Assembly: GCA_017560945.1 (NCBI GenBank)
Contig: JAFZDY010000052.1
Location: 26,767 to 90,766, forward strand
Length of the DNA stretch: 64,000 nucleotides
Reading direction: 5' to 3'
Source of the DNA: Bacteroidaceae bacterium
GTDB taxonomy: Bacteria > Bacteroidota > Bacteroidia > Bacteroidales > Bacteroidaceae
Position numbers and translations under genes: made by a program. Below are positions 47,147-56,116 of this stretch, piece after piece. Each line of letters starts with the position of its first letter. The first letter of the stretch is position 1. The notes beneath the pieces were generated by a model, which was not told the DNA's origin, searched no databases, and saw nothing but the letters and a program-made list of their open reading frames with translations.

Positions 47147-48244
47147 TTAATAGTACTTTACAGGATTCGTATTCACTGAAGTCTGTTTTATTGGTAAGGT
47201 TGGGTACGTTTCTTTGATGATGGTTTCGAATATCTCCGTGGTGAATTGCTCACTTTCGTAGTGGCCTATTTCCAACATCAGCAGGTCCTCTTCGTGTCCA
47301 AAGTATTCGTGGTACTTTATCTCTCCTGTGAGGAATGCATCGGCACCCTGTCCTATTGCTTGTGTGAGTAGAAAGGCGCCACTTCCACCACATAAGGCTA
47401 TGGTGCGTATTGTTGATTTTCCACTGAATCTGTTAGCCTTCACACATTCGGTTCTGAAGACTCCCTTCACCATGGTCAGGAATTTCTCCACCTCCATTTC
47501 CTTGGGCAGTTCACCTATGACACCTGCCCCAGCCTGCATCCATTGGTTCTTCAGCGGATATAGGTCATAAGCAGGCTCTTCGTATGGGTGAGCCTTCAGC
47601 AGGGCGCGCACAGCCTTACCTTTGAGGTATGCAGGCAGTACAGTTTCTATTCTCACCTCCCTTTCAGTATGCATCTTTCCCACATTACCGCAGAAGGGGT
47701 TTGTCCCCTCACCTGCTCTGAATGTCCCCTCTCCTGTCAGGTTATAACTGCATTGGTCATATCCACCTATGCATCCACAACCCGCATCGAACAATGCCTG
47801 TCTCACCTCGTCTGCTTGCTCCATGGGGGCAAAGGTTACCAGTTTTATCAAGCTCTCCTCTTTGGGTGAAAGTATGCGCACATTCGTCAATCCCAGTTTC
47901 TCCGCCATTCGGTAGTTCACTCCACCCATGGCATTGTCCAAGTTCGTATGGTGCGAACATATTGCTATATCATGGCGGATTGCCTTCAGTACACAGCGTT
48001 CAACATAGTTTCTACCAGTGATGGATTTCAGTCCACCGAAGATTAGCGGATGGTGCGATACAATGAAGTTGTATCCCAACGCAATCGCCTCGTCCACAAC
48101 GGCTTCGGTCACGTCCAGACACAACAAAGCCCCTGTAACTTCCGCCTCTGTCAGTCCTACTTGCAGGCCGGCATTGTCCCATCCGTCTTGCAAGGGCAGT
48201 GGCGCGAATCGTTCAAGGGCATTCACTATCTCCTTAACTTTCAT
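47147..48244 (-). CDS. Nif3-like dinuclear metal centre protein
   Basis: A 365-residue NIF3/YbgI family protein with its long inserted domain (about residues 125-235). Metal-binding histidines appear in VSHHPLIFGG, ICSHHTNLDNAMGGVN and the C-terminal LTGEIKYHEYFGH with EIGHYESE. Family members form toroidal hexamers; GTP cyclohydrolase 1 type 2 is the common database name, but the activity is unproven. It is co-oriented with the zinc-ribbon gene, the usual pairing. Confidence 0.9.
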   Translation of the reverse strand: MKVKEIVNALERFAPLPLQDGWDNAGLQVGLTEAEVTGALLCLDVTEAVVDEAIALGYNFIVSHHPLIFGGLKSITGRNYVERCVLKAIRHDIAICSHHTNLDNAMGGVNYRMAEKLGLTNVRILSPKEESLIKLVTFAPMEQADEVRQALFDAGCGCIGGYDQCSYNLTGEGTFRAGEGTNPFCGNVGKMHTEREVRIETVLPAYLKGKAVRALLKAHPYEEPAYDLYPLKNQWMQAGAGVIGELPKEMEVEKFLTMVKGVFRTECVKANRFSGKSTIRTIALCGGSGAFLLTQAIGQGADAFLTGEIKYHEYFGHEEDLLMLEIGHYESEQFTTEIFETIIKETYPTLPIKQTSVNTNPVKYY

Positions 48245-48316
48245 TCGCCTGAAAATTAGAATTTCGGTGCAAAGTTACACAAAAGATATGGAAAACGGAA
48301 GCATTTCCCACATTTT

Positions 48317-49000
48317 TTACTCCAGATACTTCGTGTATTTTCTCAACCCCTTGATGGCCGCATACGCCATGGGAGTGCCGAATACACTCTCAATAATCAG
48401 TTTGGCAAAGTACTGAAAGGCTATCATCATCAACAAGTCGTGTGTCGATACTGTACCCCAAAAGGCTATGAGTACGAAGGGCAACGAGTCGAACAGATAG
48501 GCCACCATCGAACTACCGATTGTGCGCACCCACAGGCGGCGTCCCTTGGTACGTTGTTTGATGCGTTCCATCAGCCAGGCATTGCTCAGTTCACCCAATA
48601 GAAAACCCACCAACGAACCTATCACAATGCGTGGCACATAACTGAATATGTGGTTATACGCCCCAGCCGTGTCGGCCAAGTAGTCAGGCGATGGCAACCA
48701 CACTCCTATCTGAGTACACACCACCAGCAATATGTTGCAGAAGAATGTAAGCCAAATAATCCTCTTCGCCGTACGAAATCCCCACAACTCCGTGAGTACG
48801 TCGCCCAGCATATAAGCAAATGGGAAAGTGATGGTGCCCGCGTCGAAATAAAACAGCCCGAACAGACTGATGACCTTCACGGCCATGATGTTAGAAGTAA
48901 GATAAAGGGTGACAAAGAGAGTCGCCACCACCAGCAATGGCGTGTCCAATCCACCATTGTTCACTCGGTTTTTTAAAGGGTTTTCCGATACCTTGTTCAT
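48317..49000 (-). CDS. Queuosine precursor transporter (YhhQ/VUT family)
   Basis: A 227-residue membrane protein with about six helices and the family segments YFDAGTITFPFAYMLGDVLTEL and FLLGELSNAWLMERIKQRTKG, followed by RTIGSSMVAYLFDSLPF. YhhQ family members import preQ0 or preQ1 for queuosine in tRNA. A promoter precedes it on the minus strand at 49035-49065. Confidence 0.88.
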   Translation of the reverse strand: MNKVSENPLKNRVNNGGLDTPLLVVATLFVTLYLTSNIMAVKVISLFGLFYFDAGTITFPFAYMLGDVLTELWGFRTAKRIIWLTFFCNILLVVCTQIGVWLPSPDYLADTAGAYNHIFSYVPRIVIGSLVGFLLGELSNAWLMERIKQRTKGRRLWVRTIGSSMVAYLFDSLPFVLIAFWGTVSTHDLLMMIAFQYFAKLIIESVFGTPMAYAAIKGLRKYTKYLE

Positions 49001-49034
49001 AATGTGTAAGAGTAAAGTTTAATATTTTCGGCTG

Positions 49035-49065
49035 CAAAGGTAACTCTTTTCTCCGACAATCCAAT
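49035..49065 (-). promoter_or_regulatory. Promoter of the queuosine precursor transporter gene
   Basis: On the minus strand ATTG (49065-49062) and TACCTTTG (49042-49035) are 19 bp apart, close to the Bacteroidetes consensus, 35 bp before the start codon. Confidence 0.6.
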
Positions 49066-49222
49066 GATTCTCTCTCCCCTTTGTTCATTTGACGATAACT
49101 TAGTATATGGGATTAGTGACTATAGGGATTTATAGACTTGTAAAAATAATCATACCCCTAAAGTGTCATTGACAGACAAAGTGTATCTTCTTCAAACTAC
49201 CCACTTAGTCATCAATGCCTTC

Positions 49223-50122
49223 TTAACCCCTTGCACTACGGCTGAAGTTTACAAGCATGACTCCGCTGAAGACCATGAGGGCGGCCAGTACCTTTTGCCA
49301 ACCGAGGGTGTCCATTCCCAGGCAGATGCTGATGGTGGTGGCGATGATGGGTTGCACGTAGGAGTACATGCTTACCAGTGTGGGACGGATGCGCTTCTGA
49401 CCAACGGGGATGAGGAAGTAAGTGACGAAAGTGGCGCACACGACGAGGTAGGCCAACTCGAACAGGAAGGTGCTGGAGAGGGCTGAAAAGCGGAGGGTAA
49501 CTATCTCTCCGCCTGCAAATGGAAGAGAAAAGAGGGTGGCGAAGAGAAATATCCACTTCATGAAGGTGACTACGGAATAGCGGGCTATAAGGGGCTTGAA
49601 GAGGCCCAGGTATAGCGAGAAACTGAGGCAGTTGGCTATGATGAGGAGAATGCCCTGGAGAGTGGTTTGACGGGAGTCGTCGGATACAGTGACACTATTG
49701 AGTATCAGGAAGATGATTCCAAAGAAACTGAGGGCTACACCACCTGCCTTGCGTAGGGTGATGGGTTCCTTGAGGGCAAATGCGGCAATGAACATCGTGA
49801 GTATGGGTGAGATGGAACTGACGATGGAGCAATCCATGGGTGTGATGTCGGGGATTGCTATCAGGAAGGTGATTTGTGTAAGGAAGAAGCCGAGTATGGA
49901 GGCAAGGAATATTTTCACAAGGTCTCTCCTCGGAACCTGTTCACTGGGGAGGAACAGGGAGATGAGCCAAAAGAGTAGTCCTGCCCCGATGGAGCGAAGG
50001 CAAAAGAGTGCTATGGGTGAGATGAGGTGGCTGCTTGTCAAATCTTTGCAGACGATGATGTTGATGCCAAAGATGGTGTATGCGACGAAGCAGGCAATGT
50101 GGCCGAGGAGTTTGGAGTTCAT
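49223..50122 (-). CDS. EamA/DMT family transporter
   Basis: A 299-residue membrane protein with ten predicted helices in two homologous EamA halves (about residues 5-140 and 150-290). The typical drug/metabolite transporter segments are SISPILTMFIAAFALKEPI and VQPIIATTISICLGMDTL. Substrate unknown; members export amino acids, metabolites or drugs. Confidence 0.87.
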   Translation of the reverse strand: MNSKLLGHIACFVAYTIFGINIIVCKDLTSSHLISPIALFCLRSIGAGLLFWLISLFLPSEQVPRRDLVKIFLASILGFFLTQITFLIAIPDITPMDCSIVSSISPILTMFIAAFALKEPITLRKAGGVALSFFGIIFLILNSVTVSDDSRQTTLQGILLIIANCLSFSLYLGLFKPLIARYSVVTFMKWIFLFATLFSLPFAGGEIVTLRFSALSSTFLFELAYLVVCATFVTYFLIPVGQKRIRPTLVSMYSYVQPIIATTISICLGMDTLGWQKVLAALMVFSGVMLVNFSRSARG

Positions 50123-50152
50123 ACACTATTTATCAGACATAGGAGTATAAAG

Positions 50153-50213
50153 GACATAAGAATACTGAAACTGTAAATAAGATCTTGTGTTTCTAATATT
50201 CTTATGTCTTTTT
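50153..50213. terminator. Long-loop hairpin between the EamA and YqeY genes
   Basis: GACATAAGAATA at 50153-50164 pairs perfectly with TATTCTTATGTC at 50197-50208, followed by five T residues. It lies between the start of the EamA gene and the stop of the YqeY gene, and on the minus strand it can end the YqeY transcript. Confidence 0.6.
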
Positions 50214-50235
50214 AAGAAAGAAGAAAATTATAATA

Positions 50236-50685
50236 TTACTTTGCCAATAATTCCTTCACACGGGCAGAGATGGCACGTCCTTCGGCACGTCCGGCGAGTT
50301 GCTTGGTGGCTACGCCCATGACCTTACCCATGTCCTGAGGACCTGCTGCGCCTACCTGGGCTATGATTTCCTGCAAGGCTGCGGTCAACTCCTCTGCACT
50401 CATCTGCTTGGGCAGGTAGTCCTCGAGTACTGTTACTTGTGCCAATTCGTCACCTGCAAGGTCGGCACGACCCTGTTCCTGGTAGATGGTGGCGGCATCT
50501 CGTCCTTGCTTGGCCAACTTTTGGATGATTTTGATGGCTGCCTCGTCGGTGAGTTCGTCATTTGCTCCGGGTGCTGTCTTTGCCTCGAGGAATACTTTCT
50601 TCACATTGCGCAGTGTTTCCAAGCGCACTTTATCACGGGCCTTCATAGCCTCTTTGATGTCGTTGCTGATTTGGTCGAATAACAT
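50236..50685 (-). CDS. GatB/YqeY domain protein
   Basis: A 149-residue stand-alone YqeY domain, like the tail of GatB, with MLFDQISNDIKEAMKARDKV at the start and the C-terminal pattern GPQDMGKVMGVATKQLAGRAEG (about residues 115-136) that resembles the tRNA-contacting domain of the amidotransferase. It may bind tRNA or help amidation; not shown. Start chosen by family; 14 residues of the longer frame do not fit. Confidence 0.9.
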   Translation of the reverse strand: MLFDQISNDIKEAMKARDKVRLETLRNVKKVFLEAKTAPGANDELTDEAAIKIIQKLAKQGRDAATIYQEQGRADLAGDELAQVTVLEDYLPKQMSAEELTAALQEIIAQVGAAGPQDMGKVMGVATKQLAGRAEGRAISARVKELLAK

Positions 50686-50842
50686 ATGTCTTTCAAAATA
50701 ATTACAGAGGACTGCCCCACTCCACAATCGTAATAGTCTGTGAGTTGTGAGGGAAAATGTCCTGCTTGCTTGTTTAACTTAGTTTATTGATCTCTAAAAA
50801 ATTAAATTGGTATTTCTTACTTGGTAGTGAGGGGAGATTTTT

Positions 50843-50938
50843 TTATTTCTTATCGTTTCCGCCCTTTCCCTTTGACTTGTCGTTTGTAACGGTTTCGTAG
50901 GTGAAGTAGTCGTCCAGTATGTCTTTAATGTCGTCCAT
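50843..50938 (-). CDS. Possible 31-residue small protein
   Basis: An ATG at 50938 opens a 31-codon frame: an acidic start (MDDIKDILDDYFTYETV) and a Lys/Gly-rich end (KSKGKGGNDKK). It lies between the HpaII-like gene and YqeY on the same strand. The shift from acidic to basic looks protein-like, but the frame is short and I cannot check conservation. Confidence 0.35.
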   Translation of the reverse strand: MDDIKDILDDYFTYETVTNDKSKGKGGNDKK

Positions 50939-51038
50939 AATGTGTAAAAAAATAATTGTTTGTAGGTGAATGCCTTACTCTGCTCCCCCCGTTTTGTAAA
51001 ATAGTAAAGGGAGTGGAGTATTTTTTTTGTTTTCTATT

Positions 51039-52133
51039 TTACTTATTCCTCTTTACAAAACCAACCTTCAGGTTCAGTTTGAAGTAATAGAGGTTGTTTT
51101 CGCGCTCGAGGTATCCGTACTTGTCCTTTTCGAGGGGACCTTTCTCCAGGCGTGTGTGGTTGTATAGGAAGTCTTCGAAAGTCTGTCGGTCGGCCTTGTG
51201 ATAGCACAGTGTGCGGCCTTCAGAGTCGGTGTAGATGAAGCCTTCTACGGCGGAGTCGGTGCCATTGTAGAGCTTGGCTGGGCGCATTCCCATGGCCAAG
51301 GCGAAGAGGAACTGCTTTACCTTGAACTCGTAGAAGCGGTGTTTCTCGATGAGTTCGGTCTTTATCTTCAGGGGATTGATTTCCTTGATGCGCTCGGTGA
51401 GTTCGGTCACGCGGGTTATCCCCTCGTAATACATGGTGCGAAGCATTTCGGCAGCTATGCGGGGGAAGTGCAGGTCTATCATCAACAGGTTGCTACGAAA
51501 TACCTTGTCGGCCACGTCGTTGTACTTCAGCACTCCACCCATGCGTTCAATCATCAGCATGCGGTCGAGTACTTCGTTGGGGGACTCTAACCAGTTGATT
51601 TTGTTTACAGTGGGATTGGGGAAACGTACACCTGTCTGCTCAAATTTGATGTTGGCTGCGCGTCCTCCATCGAGCAAGGGGAGCATGCCTCCCAGGCGTG
51701 AGTACGAACGGAAACCCATGAGCGGAGCATCCACACTCCAAAAGGCTACATAGAAGTCGGTGCGGTCGTCGGTCTTTGCTTCGAGGTTGTATATGGCTAC
51801 TGCATCAAGGAACTCCTCCACTCCATCGGGCGAAGTCAACTCTTCATCTCCTCCATTTTGGCGGAGCATGTCGCCTACCAACATGGCTACAGTGGCAAAG
51901 TCCTCGCGAGGGAATCTTTCGTCCCTACCCTCACCTACAATGTGAATGTCTTCACCTTCAATGATGTACTTGCGTGTGCCATCGTGCTCCTCGCGTTGCA
52001 CAAGGGCCACCTTCAACTTCTTTTCTTCATTTGCACTTCCATCTGCTTGGCCAGCGTATACGTAACCATCGGCCAATAGGCGGAAGAATGAATATAACTC
52101 GCTCCAATCGCGACGTGATGCTTCGAATGCCAT
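51039..52133 (-). CDS. HpaII-family restriction endonuclease homologue (solitary)
   Basis: A 364-residue protein that resembles the RE_HpaII family: an N-terminal DWSELYSFFRLLADG segment (about residues 9-23) and the C-terminal KVKQFLFALAMGMRPAK (about 272-288) and LYYFKLNLKVGFV near the end. HpaII cuts CCGG and is normally paired with a C5-cytosine methyltransferase; none is seen beside it. The start MAFEASRRDW agrees with the family, and a -7 box TATCTTTG lies on the minus strand at 52167-52174; the longest frame begins before it. Family call from memory of HpaII-like sequences, so moderate confidence. Confidence 0.72.
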   Translation of the reverse strand: MAFEASRRDWSELYSFFRLLADGYVYAGQADGSANEEKKLKVALVQREEHDGTRKYIIEGEDIHIVGEGRDERFPREDFATVAMLVGDMLRQNGGDEELTSPDGVEEFLDAVAIYNLEAKTDDRTDFYVAFWSVDAPLMGFRSYSRLGGMLPLLDGGRAANIKFEQTGVRFPNPTVNKINWLESPNEVLDRMLMIERMGGVLKYNDVADKVFRSNLLMIDLHFPRIAAEMLRTMYYEGITRVTELTERIKEINPLKIKTELIEKHRFYEFKVKQFLFALAMGMRPAKLYNGTDSAVEGFIYTDSEGRTLCYHKADRQTFEDFLYNHTRLEKGPLEKDKYGYLERENNLYYFKLNLKVGFVKRNK

Positions 52134-52271
52134 AGTCTTCCTGTTTCTTTTCTTGATTTTGATGCGCAAAGATAATGGAAAAATAGTGATTATCCATAAA
52201 ATCATTGGTAGTTTCGTTGATATTGGATATTTTTGCAGGGAAAATATTCTTAACTTAGAGAACAAAAGAAG

Positions 52272-53276
52272 ATGAACATAAAAAAAACTGTCACAAAAAT
52301 TTCTCAATGCGCACACAGTGTAAGGTTACTACATTCTGCCGATTTACCCAAACTTGACATTTCATTTGAGGCAGGATACGCATTGCGAGGCATCGCTATG
52401 CTGATGATTATGTTCATCCACTCCATCAATGAATATGCAATTTACACCTCAGAACTATCAACCACCCTGTTGGTTCCCCAATACGGACAATTGAGTTGCA
52501 GCATATTCTTTTTCATGTCAGGATACGGATTGTACTTTTCACTTTCCAAGCAACGGGGGGCTTTACTCTCATACCTTTGGTTGCATGTAAAGAAGTTACT
52601 CTTCCCCTTCTTTCTAGCATTCATTGGAGTACTGCTAGTGCTTCATATTTTCAAGAATGCGGACAATGCCATATACTCTATCAAACCATGGAACATTCTC
52701 ACCCTCACCATGCCTGAGGGTACAGATATGTGGTTCTTCAAAGTCATATTGATTGATTATGTGGCTACCATATTGTTATTCATGCTGCCTCTCAAGCTGA
52801 CCAACCGCATTGGGGCATTGTTCTGCCTCCATGCATTGGCTATTGTCCTTTGCTATCTACTGAATGTCCCAGGATGTTGGTTCTTCAGCAACTTGGCCTT
52901 TCCCCTAGGCATGTACTTTGCACACTACAAGGGCCACCTTGTACAAGCAAGGAATACCCTACTACTTGCCTGCCTCTTCTCCCTCGTTATCTATTACACC
53001 ATAGTTACCCTCTATCACACAAATGCCCCCTTGGAAATATTTGTCAACACCATGTGCCCACTGTTGATCGTCCTTCTGATGTCAAAGATTCCGCTTTCAC
53101 CCCCTAGATGGTTACAATATATCGGAAAGAATAGTTTGAGTTTCTACCTTTTCAACGTCCCCATCATGTTGGCCATACCAGCATCCTCCATGCATTGGGT
53201 CACCTATTTCATTCTGAACTTAGTCATCACATGGATAGCTACCATCCTGTACACACCCCTTCAACGGAAGATTTAA
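52272..53276 (+). CDS. Membrane acyltransferase (acyltransferase 3 family)
   Basis: A 334-residue protein with about ten membrane helices. The family motif is RGIAMLMIMFIHS (about residues 40-52) with its conserved histidine, then FFFMSGYGLYFS. Such enzymes O-acetylate cell-surface sugars or other acceptors in the inner membrane. Divergent from the HpaII-like gene; a -7-like TATTTTTG is at 52228-52235. A second member of the family lies at 53803. Confidence 0.85.
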   Translation: MNIKKTVTKISQCAHSVRLLHSADLPKLDISFEAGYALRGIAMLMIMFIHSINEYAIYTSELSTTLLVPQYGQLSCSIFFFMSGYGLYFSLSKQRGALLSYLWLHVKKLLFPFFLAFIGVLLVLHIFKNADNAIYSIKPWNILTLTMPEGTDMWFFKVILIDYVATILLFMLPLKLTNRIGALFCLHALAIVLCYLLNVPGCWFFSNLAFPLGMYFAHYKGHLVQARNTLLLACLFSLVIYYTIVTLYHTNAPLEIFVNTMCPLLIVLLMSKIPLSPPRWLQYIGKNSLSFYLFNVPIMLAIPASSMHWVTYFILNLVITWIATILYTPLQRKI

Positions 53277-53319
53277 ACAGATATCTATCACATAAAAAAT
53301 AATAATAACAAAAACAACA

Positions 53320-53781
53320 ATGGAAAAACCTATTCTCAATGACCATAACAAGGCGGAGTATCCGCCAAGTCATACGGCAGAACACTTGTTGAATCAGACA
53401 ATGATACGTATGTTCGATTGCGGACGTTCGCGTAATGCACATATCGAGCGAAAGAAGAGTAAGATAAGTTGGCCCCTTGCCCAATGCCCTACGGAAGAAC
53501 AGGTGCAGGAGATTGAACGACGGATGAACGAGGTCATCTCTCAAGCCTTACCCGTGACCTATGAGTACGCTACACGCGACAATCTGCCCCCCGAGGTAGA
53601 TACAGGTAAATTGCCCGATGATGCGAGTGCGACCTTGCGACTGGTGCGCATAGGTGACTACGACGTATGTGCCTGCATAGGTGCGCATGTGGAGAACACA
53701 CGCGAGATAGGTACCTTCAAAATCAATAGCTGGCGCTACGACGAACAGGGGGTATTTCGCATTGTCTTCAAACTGGTGTGA
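53320..53781 (+). CDS. AlaX-like tRNA editing protein (alanyl-tRNA synthetase SAD domain)
   Basis: A 153-residue protein with the editing-domain zinc sites: HTAEHLLNQTM (HxxxH, about residues 18-28) and CIGAHVENTREIGTFKI (CxxxH, about 114-130). These define the second additional domain of threonyl/alanyl-tRNA synthetases. Free-standing versions hydrolyse mischarged Ser-tRNA(Ala) or related tRNAs in trans. It is the middle gene of a row with two acyltransferases; a shared function is not evident. Confidence 0.83.
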   Translation: MEKPILNDHNKAEYPPSHTAEHLLNQTMIRMFDCGRSRNAHIERKKSKISWPLAQCPTEEQVQEIERRMNEVISQALPVTYEYATRDNLPPEVDTGKLPDDASATLRLVRIGDYDVCACIGAHVENTREIGTFKINSWRYDEQGVFRIVFKLV

Positions 53782-53802
53782 GAAATTGGTAAATACTTAA
53801 TC

Positions 53803-54870
53803 ATGAATTCACAGGGAAAGCAGACATCCTCCTACAATCCATCCATCGAACATCTGCGTTTTATCTTTGCCGTGTTGGTGGTGTTCATCCACACGTATGG
53901 TCGAGGAGTATTACCTGGTGAGGTGATGTCTGATGTGGGTTGGGTTGCAGGTGTTCAAAGATTGTTTTCACACACGTTGCCTTCTGTAGCCGTACCTGGG
54001 TTTTTCCTTATTTCCGGACTTCTCTACTTCACTAACATGAGGCAGTGGTCATGGGAGAGATATTTACAAAGTCTTCGTCGTAGAGTCATCACTTTGTTGT
54101 TGCCGTTCTTTGTGTGGAATATGATGAAACTGGTCTCTCTGTGTATTCCATCTTTTATGCATGACGGATGGGAAGGTATACTGCGTGTAGTGGATGATTT
54201 TGGTGGTTGGCGAATCTTCTGGGATGGTAATCCCGATTGTTCGTCTCCCATATTGTTGGCTACATGGTTCTTACGGGACTTGATGGTGTTTTGCTTGTTG
54301 GCTCCGTTGATACATTTCCTTGTCCGACGTGTATCTTTTACCTTGTTCTTTATGCTCATGTGGTGTGCTTTTTTCGACTGGTGGCCCACAGAAAATGTGT
54401 GCAATCCCCTCAATTTAGCCTTTTATGTTTTGGGTGCAACCTTCTCCATTAAAGGAAAAGATATGTTTGCATTTTTTTCAACATATAGTAAATGGTCCTA
54501 TCTGTTGGCTTTCTTCACATTCTTGTTGAATGTGTGTTATTCTTCCAGTGTTACGGTGCTTGTTTTTCTCTCATTTGCCATCGTGGCTTTGTGCAATGGG
54601 GTGTCTTATGGGAAAAGGTTTTTAAATAGGACAATACCTCCCCTGTGTACACAGGCAACTATGTTCATCTATTTGGGACATTCGTTCTTAGTCCTTAGTG
54701 GCGTGACATGGATATTGGTTCGCGTGATACCTTTCGGTGGTGAGGCGTGGGTACTTATTCGGTACTTTTTGATTCCTCCCATTACCATTGCTTTACTGTT
54801 GTTCGTCTTTTATTTCTTGCGCCGAGATTTCTCAAAAGTGTTGTATGTTCTATTGGGCAGAAGGTTTTAA
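53803..54870 (+). CDS. Membrane acyltransferase (acyltransferase 3 family), second copy
   Basis: A 355-residue protein with about ten membrane helices. The family N-terminus is IEHLRFIFAVLVVFIHTYGRG (about residues 13-33) with the conserved histidine, then GFFLISGLLYFTN. Same family as the gene at 52272 but clearly diverged. It follows the AlaX-like gene by 21 bp. The acceptor is unknown; O-acetylation of surface glycans is the common role. Confidence 0.87.
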   Translation: MNSQGKQTSSYNPSIEHLRFIFAVLVVFIHTYGRGVLPGEVMSDVGWVAGVQRLFSHTLPSVAVPGFFLISGLLYFTNMRQWSWERYLQSLRRRVITLLLPFFVWNMMKLVSLCIPSFMHDGWEGILRVVDDFGGWRIFWDGNPDCSSPILLATWFLRDLMVFCLLAPLIHFLVRRVSFTLFFMLMWCAFFDWWPTENVCNPLNLAFYVLGATFSIKGKDMFAFFSTYSKWSYLLAFFTFLLNVCYSSSVTVLVFLSFAIVALCNGVSYGKRFLNRTIPPLCTQATMFIYLGHSFLVLSGVTWILVRVIPFGGEAWVLIRYFLIPPITIALLLFVFYFLRRDFSKVLYVLLGRRF

Positions 54871-55122
54871 CTGTTATAGTCCATATATAAAAGAATTATA
54901 AATTCACGATACGGAGCTGAACTTATTGAGTCGTTCATCCATTTATGAGAGTGAACGCCGAAAGCCTGTTCAGCCCCGCTTCGTTTGGTTTTTTACATGA
55001 GCAAATGAACGATACCTACCACGATAGTGGGAAATTTGGATGGCAAGCGTGACACCGTTTTCCCCTTTTGAAACCAAGCGGTAATAAAGTGCTGACGGCC
55101 AAGGCGTTCTCAAAAAAATAGA

Positions 55123-55647
55123 TTGTTTAACAAACTAATGAAAAAAGGAGAACAACAAGTTATGATGCCAATGAAAAGAAATGTCAGCCAAAATTGGTTG
55201 CCCAGTATCTTCAATGATTTCTTTGATACTAATTGGGTGATGAAGACCAACACTACGGCTCCCGCCATCAATGTGATGGAGACTGAGAAGGACTATAAAG
55301 TGGAAGTAGCCGCTCCTGGTATGTGCAAGGAGGATTTCCAAATCAATATCAACAAGGACAATGACCTGGTCATTACCATGGAGAAGAAGTGCAAATGTAC
55401 TGATTGTGGATGCGAAACCAAAGAGGGTGAGAAGAAGGAGGAAAAGAAAAAGGAAGATGAAAAGGAACCTCGATACTTGCGTCGAGAATTTTCGTATAGC
55501 AAATTTCAACAAACCCTCATCCTACCCGATGATGTCAACCGCGAAGCCATCTGTGCCAAAATGAACGATGGCGTGTTGAAAATCAAGTTACCGAAGATGA
55601 AACCCGAAGCCAAGGTGGAGAGTGTGAGAAGCATTGAAATCAAGTGA
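55123..55647 (+). CDS. Small heat-shock protein Hsp20 with Cys/Lys-rich insert
   Basis: A 174-residue alpha-crystallin family protein, or 169 residues if the ATG at 55138 is used. The crystallin domain begins APAINVMETEKDYKVEVAAPG and has KEDFQININKDNDLVITM and the end motif GVLKIKLPK. Between the third and fourth strands there is an insert (about residues 87-113) that is rich in Cys, Lys and Glu, with the cysteine pattern CKCTDCGC. The C-terminal tail carries RSIEIK. It should prevent aggregation of unfolding proteins. No HrcA/CIRCE box was recognised upstream. Confidence 0.9.
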   Translation: MFNKLMKKGEQQVMMPMKRNVSQNWLPSIFNDFFDTNWVMKTNTTAPAINVMETEKDYKVEVAAPGMCKEDFQININKDNDLVITMEKKCKCTDCGCETKEGEKKEEKKKEDEKEPRYLRREFSYSKFQQTLILPDDVNREAICAKMNDGVLKIKLPKMKPEAKVESVRSIEIK

Positions 55648-55671
55648 GGAATCCTATCCTCATGAGATACT

Positions 55672-55718
55672 TATCCCCATAACTTTTTTTACATTAAGGT
55701 TGTGGGGATAGTTCTTTT
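55672..55718. terminator. Bidirectional hairpin between hsp20 and the convergent small gene
   Basis: TATCCCCATAAC at 55672-55683 pairs with GTTGTGGGGATA at 55699-55710 (one G-U pair), with T-rich tracts on both strands. Its right arm lies inside the last codons of the convergent gene at 55694. Confidence 0.65.
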
Positions 55719-56116
55719 ATGATTGCTTCAACTTGACTGAGAATTGTTTTCATGTCGTTACTTTTCAATGAACCCTCCATCTCAAGAGTAACGTCTCTTG
55801 TCCCTTCGTAGCATGAAATTCCACAAGTCAATGCAATTTCTTCGTTTACACTTTTCTTCAGTTCTAAAGAAAAATAATCCCCCAGGAATGTTAAGTGTAA
55901 ATGGTTTGTAGAACCTTCTGATAATGTGTTAAGGTCTGTAAACAAACGACTCAATTCAGACATGTAACCTTCTACCCTTTTTTGAAGGTGAAAAGTATGA
56001 GTCTTCATTTTCACATTTAATTCTATACGTTTGTACTCGTCGTTGGTAAGGAGTTTAAAGTTGGAGAATCTCACGAGCACATAGGGGGCTTCGCATTGAA
56101 ATAGTATCTCTTTCAT
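55694..56116 (-). CDS. Hypothetical 140-residue protein (pair member 1)
   Basis: A small soluble protein with beta-rich N- and C-terminal parts and a middle helix (ELSRLFTDLNTL). The start at 56116 (MKEILFQCEAPYVLV) is chosen because it overlaps the stop of the upstream gene as ATGA. Its layout, and its pattern of a helix followed by LHLTFLGDYFSLEL and a C-terminal helix, is similar to its partner at 56113; the two look like distant paralogues. A resemblance to WapI-type immunity proteins is possible but weak. Confidence 0.65.
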   Translation of the reverse strand: MKEILFQCEAPYVLVRFSNFKLLTNDEYKRIELNVKMKTHTFHLQKRVEGYMSELSRLFTDLNTLSEGSTNHLHLTFLGDYFSLELKKSVNEEIALTCGISCYEGTRDVTLEMEGSLKSNDMKTILSQVEAIIKELSPQP

